64,000 nt of DNA, taken from assembly GCF_900111555.1 (NCBI RefSeq), contig NZ_FOHZ01000004.1, forward strand, positions 9,342 to 73,341, read 5' to 3'. Made by a program: the position numbers and the translations under genes. Below, one piece after another: positions 55,001 through 64,000 of this stretch (positions are counted from its first letter, which is position 1; each line of letters starts with the position of its first letter). Source of the DNA: Marinobacter segnicrescens. Its GTDB lineage: Bacteria > Pseudomonadota > Gammaproteobacteria > Pseudomonadales > Oleiphilaceae. The notes under the pieces were generated by a model that was given only the letters and a program-made list of their open reading frames with translations, made no database searches and was not told the DNA's origin.

Positions 55001-57616
55001 ATGACCAACCGCGATCCCTCCGCGCCCGATAACGTTGACGTCTCGAAGATCCACGAAGTAATGCAGACGGAAACCGGGGGCAGGGCGCTGACCGGGCCGG
55101 CGTCTGTCCTGCTTTTTATTGTTCCGCTGGTATGGTCGCTGTTCCAGCTATGGATCGCCTCGCCGCTGCCATACATCGTCAATTTTGGCATCCTCAATTC
55201 CACTGAGGCCCGCTCCATCCACCTGGCCTTCGCGACGTTCCTGGCATTCACCGCGTTCCCCATGTTCCGGGGCCGCCACGACACCCATATCCCCTGGTTC
55301 GACTGGATACTGGCGCTCGCCGCTTCTTTCTCAGCAGCCTATCTGTTCCTGTTCTATGACCAGCTCTCTGAGCGCCCGGGTGCGCCCATCACCCAGGATC
55401 TGGTCGTTGCCCTGGGCGGCCTGGTGCTGTTGCTGGAAGCCACCCGGCGGGCGCTGGGGCTCCCCCTGACGGTGGTGGCCGCGGTATTCATTACCTATTC
55501 CCTCGCTGGGCCCTGGATGCCGGATGTGATTGCCCACAAGGGAGCAAGCCTTAACAAGCTGGCTTCCCATCAATGGTTGGGTACCGAGGGGGTCTTCGGC
55601 GTTGCGCTCGGGGTCTCCACCACCTTCGTGTTTCTCTTCGTTCTGTTCGGCGCCCTGCTGGAGAAGGCCGGTGCCGGTAATTACTTTATCAAGGTGGCCT
55701 ATGCGCTCCTGGGGCACATGCGCGGTGGGCCGGCCAAGGCAGCTGTGGTCTCCAGCGGTCTCTCCGGCGTTATTTCTGGCTCATCGATTGCCAACGTCGT
55801 CACCACCGGCACCTTTACCATCCCGCTGATGAAGCGCGTGGGCTTCCCGGCCACCAAGTCCGGTGCGGTTGAGGTTGCCGCCTCCACCAACGGCCAGCTG
55901 ACGCCCCCGATTATGGGTGCTGCCGCCTTCCTGATGGTGGAGTACGTGGGCATCTCCTACCTGGAGGTGATCAAGCACGCCATACTGCCAGCGCTCATCT
56001 CCTACGTGGCACTGATCTACATTGTCCACCTGGAAGCCTGCAAGCTGGGTATGAAGGGCATCGAGCGCCTGAACAAGCCGACCCTGGCCCAGCGCATGCT
56101 CACCTGGGTGGTGTTGTTGCTTGGCCTGATCATCCTCAGCTTCGCGGTCTATTATGGTATTGGCTGGACCAAGACCTTGCTGGGGGATGCGGCCGTCTGG
56201 GTGCTCGGGCCCCTCTTGCTGGTCGTCTACATGGCCCTGGTGGCCTATGCCGCGAAATTCCCACCCCTGGAGGTGGACGACGGCAGTACAGACATGACCC
56301 AGTTGCCGGAGGTTGCGCCAACCGTAAAAACCGGCCTTTACTACCTGTTGCCGGTGGTCGTGCTGGTCTGGTGTCTCACCGTTGAGCGTTTCTCGCCCCA
56401 GCTGTCCGCTTTCTGGGCCACTCTGTTCATGGTGTTTATCGTGTTGACCCAACGACCCTTGCTGGCGTTCTTCCGCAAGCACGAAGGTATCGGGAAATCC
56501 ATTTATCAGGGCTGGTCAGAGCTGTTACACGCCTTTGCTACCGGCGGTCGCAACATGGTGGGTATCGGTGTGGCTACGGCAACGGCGGGTATCGTGGTCG
56601 GTACGGTAACCCTGACCGGTATCGGGCTGGTGATGACCGAGTTTGTCGAGTTCATATCTGGCGGCAACCTGATGCTGATGCTGATATTCACCGCCCTGAT
56701 CAGCCTGCTGCTGGGCATGGGGTTGCCCACCACCGCCAACTACATCGTGGTTTCTACCCTGATGGCGCCGGTTATCGTTACCCTGGGCGCAGAGAACGGC
56801 TTGCTGGTGCCGCTGATCGCCGTCCACCTGTTTGTGTTCTATTTCGGTATCCTGGCAGATGACACGCCACCGGTGGGGTTGGCCGCCTATGCAGCGGCGG
56901 CGATATCCGGGGCAGACCCTATCCGTACCGGTATCCAGGGCTTCGCCTACGACATCCGCACGGCTGTTCTACCGTTCATGTTTATCTTCAATACCCAGTT
57001 GCTGTTGATTGGACTGACCGGCCCCCTGGACCTGGTGATCACTATCGTCAGTGCCGTGGTGGCTATTCTCGCGTTCTCGGCGGCGACCCAGGGCTACTGG
57101 CTGACCCGAAGCCATAAGTGGGAGTCGGCGCTGCTGATTCTCATCGCGTTCACCCTGTTCCGCCCGGGTTTCTGGTGGGATCGCATTTATCCGGAATATG
57201 CCGAGCAACCCGGTGCTCAAATCGTCGACCAGATCGAGGTGTTGGCGGAAGATCCCGAGGTTGACTATGTCGTGTTGCAGGTCACCCTCCTGGATATCTC
57301 CGGTGACGAGCGCTCCACCTGGATGCAGCTGCCGATTGCGGAAGGCGGGACGCCGGAAGAGCGACTGATGAATATGGGTATTGAGGGCAGCCCGGATGGT
57401 GATCGTTATGCTGTCGACTTCATCGGTTTCGACAGTCCGGCAGAGAGAGCCGGGCTGGAGTTCGGCTCGACCATTGACGTGGTCCGGGTCCCGCAGGAAC
57501 GACCGCCAAGGGAGTTAGTGTACATTCCTGCGCTGGCCCTGCTGGCGCTGCTGGGCTGGCTGCAGGTGCGCCGTCGCCGTAAGGAAAATCCGTCAGAGAC
57601 GGCGCCAGCCACCTGA
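55001..57616 (+). CDS. TAXI-TRAP transporter fused permease (DctQM)
   Basis: 871 residues. The N-terminal four-helix DctQ-like part (LLFIVPLVWSLFQLW...) is joined to a DctM domain of about 12 helices. DctM signatures: GKAGAGN-type segment (LEKAGAGNYFIKVAYALLGHMRGGPAKAAVVSSGLSGVISGSSIANVVTTGTFTIPLMKR), STNGQLTPPIMGAAAF, and GMGLPTTANYIVVSTLMAPVI. The C-terminal ~170 residues form a DUF3394-like extension with a PDZ-like stretch (GFDSPAERAGLEFGS) and a last helix. Inner membrane, Na+-driven uptake with the receptor at 53921. Confidence 0.93.
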   Translation: MTNRDPSAPDNVDVSKIHEVMQTETGGRALTGPASVLLFIVPLVWSLFQLWIASPLPYIVNFGILNSTEARSIHLAFATFLAFTAFPMFRGRHDTHIPWFDWILALAASFSAAYLFLFYDQLSERPGAPITQDLVVALGGLVLLLEATRRALGLPLTVVAAVFITYSLAGPWMPDVIAHKGASLNKLASHQWLGTEGVFGVALGVSTTFVFLFVLFGALLEKAGAGNYFIKVAYALLGHMRGGPAKAAVVSSGLSGVISGSSIANVVTTGTFTIPLMKRVGFPATKSGAVEVAASTNGQLTPPIMGAAAFLMVEYVGISYLEVIKHAILPALISYVALIYIVHLEACKLGMKGIERLNKPTLAQRMLTWVVLLLGLIILSFAVYYGIGWTKTLLGDAAVWVLGPLLLVVYMALVAYAAKFPPLEVDDGSTDMTQLPEVAPTVKTGLYYLLPVVVLVWCLTVERFSPQLSAFWATLFMVFIVLTQRPLLAFFRKHEGIGKSIYQGWSELLHAFATGGRNMVGIGVATATAGIVVGTVTLTGIGLVMTEFVEFISGGNLMLMLIFTALISLLLGMGLPTTANYIVVSTLMAPVIVTLGAENGLLVPLIAVHLFVFYFGILADDTPPVGLAAYAAAAISGADPIRTGIQGFAYDIRTAVLPFMFIFNTQLLLIGLTGPLDLVITIVSAVVAILAFSAATQGYWLTRSHKWESALLILIAFTLFRPGFWWDRIYPEYAEQPGAQIVDQIEVLAEDPEVDYVVLQVTLLDISGDERSTWMQLPIAEGGTPEERLMNMGIEGSPDGDRYAVDFIGFDSPAERAGLEFGSTIDVVRVPQERPPRELVYIPALALLALLGWLQVRRRRKENPSETAPAT

Positions 57617-57725
57617 CAGGCCAGCGAAAACCCTGTTAAACTCCGCACCGTTCGAGCCGCACTGGTAGCGCGGCTCCCGTTAACACGTGGTCTTTGGTAC
57701 GGATCACCGCTGAGAGGAGTTTCCC

Positions 57726-59651
57726 ATGCCCGTAGTGACCCTGCCTGACGGCAGCCATCGCAGTTTTCCCAATCCCGTCACTGTTCATGACGTGGCCGCC
57801 GATATCGGCGCCGGCCTCGCCAAGGCTGCGCTTGCCGGGCGCGTAAATGGCAAGTTGGTGGACACCAGCTACGAGATCGACCAGGACACAGACCTGGCCA
57901 TCGTCACTGACCGCGACGAGGATGGTGTTGATATCATTCGCCATTCCACCGCACACCTGCTGGCCATGGCCGTCAAGGAGCTGTTCCCCGAAGCCCAGGT
58001 TACCATCGGGCCGGTCATCGACAACGGCTTCTACTACGACTTCAAGTTCGACCGTCCCTTCACCAACGAAGACCTGGAGCGGATCGAAAAGCGCATGGAA
58101 GAACTGGCGAAACAGGATATCCCGGTATCGCGCTCGGTCCTGTCGCGGGAAGAGGCGGTCAAGCTGTTCCACGAAATGGGGGAAGAGTACAAGGTCCGCA
58201 TTATCGAAGACATTCCCGGTGATGAAGACCTCTCGTTCTACCGCCAGGGCGACTTCATCGACTTGTGCCGTGGTCCCCACGTACCGAGCACCGGCAAGCT
58301 CAAGGCCTTCAAGCTGACCAAGGTGGCTGGCGCTTACTGGCGGGGCGACACGGGCAACGAGCAGTTGCAGCGTGTTTATGGTACCGCCTGGGGCAACAAG
58401 AAAGAGCTCAAGGCCTACCTGCAGCGTCTGGAAGAGGCTGAAAAACGCGACCACCGCAAGATTGGCAAGAAGCTGGGCCTTTTCCATATGCAGGAAGAGG
58501 CTCCGGGCATGGTGTTCTGGCATCCGGACGGCTGGGCCCTGTACCAGGAAGTCGAGCAGTACATGCGAGCAATGCAGCGTCGCCACGGCTACCAGGAGAT
58601 CAAGACTCCCCAGGTGGTCGCCCGCACCCTTTGGGAGAAGTCCGGTCACTGGGACAAGTTCAAGGACGACATGTTTACCACCGAGTCGGAAAAACATGAC
58701 TTCGCCATCAAGCCCATGAACTGTCCCTGTCATATCCAGGTGTTTAACCAGGGTCTGAAGAGCTACAAGGACCTGCCCCTGCGGCTGGCGGAATTCGGTT
58801 CGTGCCACCGCAATGAGGCGTCGGGGGCTTTGCACGGTATTATGCGGGTGAGGGGGTTCACCCAGGATGACGCGCACATCTTCTGTGAGGAAGATGCCAT
58901 TCAGGACGAAGTGTCTGCCTTTATCGGTATGCTGCACGAGGTTTATGCGGACTTCGGCTTTGACCAGATCCTGTACAAGCTCTCCACCCGGCCGGAAAAA
59001 CGTGTCGGCTCTGACGAAGTCTGGGACAAGGCAGAGGCCGCCCTCGAGCAGGCGCTGAACCGCGAAGGCGTGGACTGGGAGTTGCTGCCGGGCGAGGGTG
59101 CCTTCTACGGGCCGAAGATTGAATTCTCCCTGAAGGACTGCATCGGCCGGGTATGGCAGTGTGGTACCATTCAGGTGGATTTCTCCATGCCGGGCCGTCT
59201 CGGTGCCCAGTATGTGGCCGACAATTCAGAGCGCCGGACACCGGTCATGCTGCACCGCGCGGTGCTGGGTTCCTTCGAGCGTTTCATTGGTATCCTGATC
59301 GAGGAATACGAGGGTGCCTTCCCCACCTGGTTGGCACCCACCCAGGTGGCCATCCTCAATATCACCGATCGCCAGGCAGAATATTGCGAGAATCTGGCGA
59401 AAAAGTGGCAGGATGCGGGTTATCGGGTAAATGCTGACTTGAGAAACGAGAAGATCGGCTTTAAAATCCGCGAGCATACTTTAAACAAGGTTCCGTATCT
59501 TGTCGTAATCGGCGATAAGGAAGTCGAGAACGGCGCCGTTGCGGTGAGAACCCGCAAAGGGGAAGATCTCGGAACCATGACGCCGGAAGCGTTCGAGGCT
59601 CTGCTGGCAGCAGAGGTCGCGCGTAAAGGCAGAACCAAGACGGAGAACTGA
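57726..59651 (+). CDS. thrS: Threonyl-tRNA synthetase
   Basis: 641 residues, full length with the TGS domain (1-62), editing domain ([19 protein letters not shown] with the HxxxH site; [14 protein letters not shown] with the Cys-His pair), class II core ([10 protein letters not shown] zinc Cys; [30 protein letters not shown] motif 2; [16 protein letters not shown] motif 3) and anticodon domain. GAGAGGAG precedes the ATG. The leader holds a 7-bp hairpin (57654-57676), reminiscent of thrS operator arms, though its loop does not carry an obvious Thr anticodon. Its TGA shares the A with the infC AUU start. Confidence 0.97.
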   Translation: MPVVTLPDGSHRSFPNPVTVHDVAADIGAGLAKAALAGRVNGKLVDTSYEIDQDTDLAIVTDRDEDGVDIIRHSTAHLLAMAVKELFPEAQVTIGPVIDNGFYYDFKFDRPFTNEDLERIEKRMEELAKQDIPVSRSVLSREEAVKLFHEMGEEYKVRIIEDIPGDEDLSFYRQGDFIDLCRGPHVPSTGKLKAFKLTKVAGAYWRGDTGNEQLQRVYGTAWGNKKELKAYLQRLEEAEKRDHRKIGKKLGLFHMQEEAPGMVFWHPDGWALYQEVEQYMRAMQRRHGYQEIKTPQVVARTLWEKSGHWDKFKDDMFTTESEKHDFAIKPMNCPCHIQVFNQGLKSYKDLPLRLAEFGSCHRNEASGALHGIMRVRGFTQDDAHIFCEEDAIQDEVSAFIGMLHEVYADFGFDQILYKLSTRPEKRVGSDEVWDKAEAALEQALNREGVDWELLPGEGAFYGPKIEFSLKDCIGRVWQCGTIQVDFSMPGRLGAQYVADNSERRTPVMLHRAVLGSFERFIGILIEEYEGAFPTWLAPTQVAILNITDRQAEYCENLAKKWQDAGYRVNADLRNEKIGFKIREHTLNKVPYLVVIGDKEVENGAVAVRTRKGEDLGTMTPEAFEALLAAEVARKGRTKTEN

Positions 59652-60193
59652 TTATCAAACAGCGAGCGAATCGGGGTGGTCGCGCACCACGCGCACCTAT
59701 TAACGAGAACATTGACGCTACAGAAGTGCGCCTTATTGATGCCGAAGGCAATCAGGTTGGCATTGTGTCGATCGAAGATGCCCTGAAGCAGGCAGAAGAG
59801 GCAACTCTGGACCTTGTTCAGGTTACGGATTCCGATCCGATCGTCTGTAAGATAATGGACTACGGCAAGAAGGTCTTCGAAGAGAAGAAGGCCAAGGCTG
59901 CTGCCAAGAAAAAGCAGAAGCAGGTCCAGATCAAAGAAGTGAAATTCAGGCCAGGGACGGAAGAAGGGGATTATCAGGTCAAACTACGCAACCTGATACG
60001 TTTCCTTGAGAACGGGGATCGCGGCAAAATCACTATCCGCTTCCGCGGCCGTGAGATGGCACACCAGGAAATCGGTATGCAACTCATGAACCGTATCGAA
60101 AAAGATATTGAGGAGCTGGCCCAGGTAGAGCAACGGCCCAAGATGGAAGGCCGCCAGATGACCATGGTTGTATCGCCCCGTAAAAAGAAGTGA
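59651..60193 (+). CDS. infC: Translation initiation factor IF-3 (AUU start)
   Basis: 180 residues, the same length as E. coli IF-3, if read from ATT at 59651. That start overlaps the thrS stop (TGATT) and follows GGAG 6 bases upstream. It gives [21 protein letters not shown], the conserved N-terminus; the first ordinary start (GTG 59726) would delete 25 residues of the N-domain. AUU initiation is the known autoregulatory device of infC, because IF-3 discriminates against it. Core motifs: [44 protein letters not shown]. Confidence 0.95.
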   Translation: MIKQRANRGGRAPRAPINENIDATEVRLIDAEGNQVGIVSIEDALKQAEEATLDLVQVTDSDPIVCKIMDYGKKVFEEKKAKAAAKKKQKQVQIKEVKFRPGTEEGDYQVKLRNLIRFLENGDRGKITIRFRGREMAHQEIGMQLMNRIEKDIEELAQVEQRPKMEGRQMTMVVSPRKKK

Positions 60194-60211
60194 TCCCGAA
60201 CACCAGGCAGG

Positions 60212-60231
60212 TCCCCCGCGCTGGCGGGGGA
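60212..60231 (+). promoter_or_regulatory. Hairpin between infC and rpmI
   Basis: TCCCCCGC-GCTG-GCGGGGGA, a perfect 8-bp stem 58 bp before rpmI. It lacks a proper U-run (ATTTG). It may be part of the L20-responsive leader known for rpmI-rplT, or a weak terminator. Confidence 0.55.
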
Positions 60232-60289
60232 TTTGTCGTTCAGGAACACATTTCATTTGATTGAAAAACAGAATGCGGAGTTTTAAGAA

Positions 60290-60481
60290 ATGTCCAAGAT
60301 GAAAACCAAGAGCGGGGCGGCCAAGCGCTTCAAGAAGACCGCCACCGGCTTTAAGCATAAGCAGTCCTTCACCAGTCATATCCTGACCAAGAAGAGTCCG
60401 AAGCGTAAGCGTCAGCTGCGTGGCACCAAGATGATTGCCAAGTCGGACGTTGCTTCCATCAAGCGTATGATCGCCAGTTAA
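60290..60481 (+). CDS. rpmI: 50S ribosomal protein L35
   Basis: 63 residues, very basic. [45 protein letters not shown] is the L35 signature (KMKTKxGAAKRFKxT...LTKKSxKRKRxLR). Translationally linked to rplT, 28 bp downstream. Confidence 0.97.
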   Translation: MSKMKTKSGAAKRFKKTATGFKHKQSFTSHILTKKSPKRKRQLRGTKMIAKSDVASIKRMIAS

Positions 60482-60509
60482 TCAACCGGTCTGGAGAAGG
60501 AAATAGTTT

Positions 60510-60863
60510 ATGGCACGTGTTAAGCGTGGCGTGATTGCACGCCGTCGTCACAAGAAGATTCTGAAGCAGGCCAAGGGTTACTACGGTGCCCGTAGCCGTG
60601 TTTTCCGGGTAGCCAAGCAGGCGGTCATCAAGGCGCATCAGTATGCCTACCGTGACCGTCGTAACCGCAAGCGCGCTTTCCGCGCCCTGTGGATCTCCCG
60701 GATCAACGCCGGCGCCCGCGCCAACGGCCTGTCATACAGCCGTCTGATCGCTGGCCTGAAGAAGGCGGAAGTGGAAATCGATCGCAAGGTTCTGGCCGAC
60801 CTGGCCATGAACGAGCAGCAGGCGTTTGCTGCTGTTGTGGAGAAGGCCAAAGCGGCGCTCTGA
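60510..60863 (+). CDS. rplT: 50S ribosomal protein L20
   Basis: 117 residues; binds 23S rRNA early in large-subunit assembly and represses its own operon in E. coli. [61 protein letters not shown] matches L20 throughout. AGAAGGA lies upstream of ATG 60510. Confidence 0.98.
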   Translation: MARVKRGVIARRRHKKILKQAKGYYGARSRVFRVAKQAVIKAHQYAYRDRRNRKRAFRALWISRINAGARANGLSYSRLIAGLKKAEVEIDRKVLADLAMNEQQAFAAVVEKAKAAL

Positions 60864-60895
60864 TTACTTCGCCCCCCGGGCGAGTATCGATCGAC

Positions 60896-60960
60896 GGATA
60901 ACTGCGGCTGCAGTTATCCCTGACAGGGGAAGGGCGCGCTCTTCCCCTGTTTTTGTTTTT
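60896..60960 (+). terminator. Tandem hairpins, terminator or attenuator before pheST
   Basis: First stem GGATAACTGC-GGCT-GCAGTTATCC (60896-60919, perfect 10 bp). Second stem ACAGGGGAAG-8 nt-CTTCCCCTGT (60923-60950, perfect 10 bp) followed by TTTTTGTTTTT. The second is a strong intrinsic terminator 34 bp before pheS. No Phe-rich leader peptide is visible in the ~130 bp between rplT and pheS, so E. coli-type pheL attenuation is not supported. Confidence 0.85.
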
Positions 60961-60964
60961 ATAG

Positions 60965-61993
<1,029 letters not shown>

Positions 61994-62024
61994 TTCCAGA
62001 TCGCATCAGGACAAGGCATTTAAC

Positions 62025-64000
62025 ATGAAATTCAGTGAAAAGTGGCTGCGCGAGTGGGTCAACCCGGCTATTGGCACCCAGGAACTGATGGACCAGATCA
62101 CCATGGCGGGTCTGGAAGTGGACGGTTTCGAGCCCGTAGCAGGGGAATTTACCGGGGTAATCGTTGGTGAAGTACGCTCTGTGGCACCGCACCCGGACGC
62201 TGATAAGTTGCGGGTCTGCCAGGTAGCTGGTGGCGATGAGGTCGTACAGGTTGTCTGCGGCGCCCCTAACGTCCGGGAAGGCCTCAAGGTCCCGTTTGCG
62301 GTTGTGGGCGCTGTATTGCCAGGAAATTTCCGGATCAAGGCGGCCAAGCTGCGTGGCCAGCCTTCCAATGGCATGCTTTGCTCCGAGTCTGAACTGGGCC
62401 TGTCAGAGGACCATGGAGGGCTGATGGAGCTGCCTGCCGAGGCGCCAACAGGGCAGGACCTCTGTGACTACCTGGGCCTGAACGACATCACCATTGATGT
62501 GGACCTGACCCCTAACCGGGCAGACTGCCTGTCCCTGCGCGGCCTGGCGCGGGAAGTGGGCGTACTGACCGGTGAGTCCGTCAACGAGCCAGAGCTGCAT
62601 CCGGTGCCAGCCACCCATGACGAGAAACCACAGGTGACCGTCGAAGCACCGGCCGCCTGCCCCCGTTATCTGGGGCGGGTTATTCGCAACGTTGATCTCT
62701 CCGTAGACACCCCCCTGTGGATGGTGGAAAAGTTGCGCCGCAGCGGCATCCGATCCATTGATCCGGCTGTGGACATTACCAACTACGTGATGCTGGAACT
62801 GGGCCAGCCGCTGCATGCCTTTGACCGGGCCGAGATCGACGGCGGTATCGTGGTACGCATGGCCCACCAGGATGAGGAACTGGTGCTGCTGGATGGTCAG
62901 ACCGTCAAGCTTACCTCCGACACCCTGGTTATTGCAGATCATCAAAAACCCCTCGCCATCGCCGGCGTGATGGGTGGAGAGCATTCCGGTGTCACTGAAA
63001 AGACCCGTGACCTGGTGCTGGAATCTGCCTGGTTTGAGCCGGTGGCCCTGGCCGGCAAGGCCCGTGAATATGGCCTGCATACCGACGCCTCCCATCGCTT
63101 CGAGCGGGGTGTTGATTATGAGCTGGCCCGTACCGCCATGGAACGGGCCACTGCCTTGCTGCTGGAAATCACCGGCGGCGAGCCTGGCGAGATTGTTGAC
63201 GTGGTCAGCGAGGCGCACCTGCCGGATGCTCCCAGGGTAACCCTGCGAGCTGAGCGTCTGGCCGGCGTACTGGGTATGACCATCGACGCGTCGCGGGTAG
63301 AAGACATCCTGACCCGTCTGGGTCTGGACATTATTGACCAGGCGGGGGACCGCTGGACCGTGCGGGTGCCCAGCTACCGTCCGGACATCAGTATCGAGGA
63401 AGATCTGATTGAGGAAGTTGGTCGCATCTACGGCTACAACAACCTGCCGGTGACCGAGCCGTTTGGTTCCCTGGCCATGCGCCCTCGGCAAGAGGCTGTT
63501 CGGCCGCTGTCAGCTGTGCGCGATTTCTTCGTGGCCAATGGCTACCAGGAGGCCATCACCTATAGCTTTGTTGATCCGAAGGTACAGGCGATCCTGGACC
63601 CGGCGCGTGACGGCATCGCCCTGGCAAACCCGATCTCGGCGGACCTGGCGGTAATGCGCACAACGCTATGGAGCGGGCTGGTAAAGACGCTGGAGTACAA
63701 CCAGAAGCGCCAGCAGCCCCGTATTCGCCTGTTCGAATCCGGTCTGAGGTTTGTGAAAGACGGCGAGCAGATCGACCAGCAGCCCATGCTCGCTGGCATT
63801 GTGACTGGCAACCAGCTGCCTGAGAATTGGGCAAACGGTCGCCGCCAGGCCGATTTCTTCGACGTGAAAGGGGAGCTGGAAGCCCTGTTCAGCCTGCTCG
63901 GGGTTGAGGTTCGTTTCACCGCTGGAGAGCACCCGGCCCTGCACCCCGGCCAGTGCGCGCAGCTATTCCTTGGGGATCAGCCAGTTGGCTGGTTGGGTGC
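62025..64000 (+). CDS. pheT: Phenylalanyl-tRNA synthetase beta subunit (cut by window edge)
   Basis: The first 658 codons of about 790, open at base 64,000. MKFSEKWLREWVNP start; the EMAP-II-like tRNA-binding fold at ~39-150 (VIVGEVRSVAPHPDADKLRVCQVAGG, LRGQPSNGMLCSESELGL); B3/B4 editing region (DLTPNRADCLSLRGLAREVG...GRVIRNVDLS, DITNYVMLELGQPLHAFD, VMGGEHSGVTEKT); B5 domain onward (IEEDLIEEVGRIYGYNNLP). The ATG lies 31 bp after pheS. Confidence 0.97.
   Translation, partial: MKFSEKWLREWVNPAIGTQELMDQITMAGLEVDGFEPVAGEFTGVIVGEVRSVAPHPDADKLRVCQVAGGDEVVQVVCGAPNVREGLKVPFAVVGAVLPGNFRIKAAKLRGQPSNGMLCSESELGLSEDHGGLMELPAEAPTGQDLCDYLGLNDITIDVDLTPNRADCLSLRGLAREVGVLTGESVNEPELHPVPATHDEKPQVTVEAPAACPRYLGRVIRNVDLSVDTPLWMVEKLRRSGIRSIDPAVDITNYVMLELGQPLHAFDRAEIDGGIVVRMAHQDEELVLLDGQTVKLTSDTLVIADHQKPLAIAGVMGGEHSGVTEKTRDLVLESAWFEPVALAGKAREYGLHTDASHRFERGVDYELARTAMERATALLLEITGGEPGEIVDVVSEAHLPDAPRVTLRAERLAGVLGMTIDASRVEDILTRLGLDIIDQAGDRWTVRVPSYRPDISIEEDLIEEVGRIYGYNNLPVTEPFGSLAMRPRQEAVRPLSAVRDFFVANGYQEAITYSFVDPKVQAILDPARDGIALANPISADLAVMRTTLWSGLVKTLEYNQKRQQPRIRLFESGLRFVKDGEQIDQQPMLAGIVTGNQLPENWANGRRQADFFDVKGELEALFSLLGVEVRFTAGEHPALHPGQCAQLFLGDQPVGWLG

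Noticed and set aside
53945..55054. 369-codon minus-strand frame
   Set aside because: Antisense to the TAXI receptor gene, which has a signal peptide and family motifs.
57636..58937. 433-codon minus-strand frame
   Set aside because: Lies antisense to thrS and has no ribosome site or recognisable fold.

Overview
The window reads as chromosome of a marine gammaproteobacterium, most probably Marinobacter or a close relative. The evidence is the mutS-pncC-recA block with a LexA box, the thrS-infC-rpmI-rplT-pheS-pheT run, a TAXI-type TRAP transporter, fadH and pepN, all GC-rich with typical gammaproteobacterial gene order. Genus is an inference from gene content and protein flavour; no search was possible.

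Layout. (1) 1-11,012: accessory catabolic region. A six-step acyl-CoA pathway (CoA-transferase/racemase-like, thiolase, acyl-CoA ligase, enoyl-CoA hydratase, acyl-CoA dehydrogenase, plus a separate MaoC hydratase) lies between two inverted copies (about 90% identical, about 260 bp) of one TetR-type control region. The left copy has lost tetR and maoC. The right copy keeps tetR and maoC but has lost the rest except a chimeric scar. Two paralogous DctP solute receptors and a decayed IS256 element are interleaved. (2) 11,013-20,680: a scrapyard of IS66, IS630 and IS3 pieces, a 186-bp tandem repeat, toxin-antitoxin genes in several states of decay (hipA, relE, orphan antitoxin), a cluster of three phosphoesterases, a nucleotidyltransferase, and an array of four GTTCACCGCGGTGAAC-type palindromes. 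(3) 20,686-30,655: a mobile island. It has a four-gene operon (three large tyrosine-recombinase-like proteins plus one small protein) next to a chromosomal yhiN-type flavoprotein gene cut near its 3' end. It carries its own full-length, AT-richer yhiN homologue and a helicase/winged-helix/XRE cassette that looks like a defence module. The organisation resembles the GInt class of islands. (4) 30,656-64,000: conserved core chromosome.

Core region: fdxA, mutS, pncC, SOS-controlled recA, a flavodoxin-like protein, a Lon-like protease, a two-component pair (FixJ-like regulator and a REC-PAS-kinase), tRNA-Asp, fadH, nadK, a phosphoesterase, a rhomboid protease, DUF1315 and DUF2797 proteins, pepN, the TAXI-TRAP receptor and fused permease, then the translation cluster thrS-infC (AUU start)-rpmI-rplT-pheS-pheT, which runs off the right edge.

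The most notable points are the GInt-like island with target-gene replacement, the mirror-image operon with reciprocal gene loss, the palindrome array beside the xre gene, and the helicase cassette.
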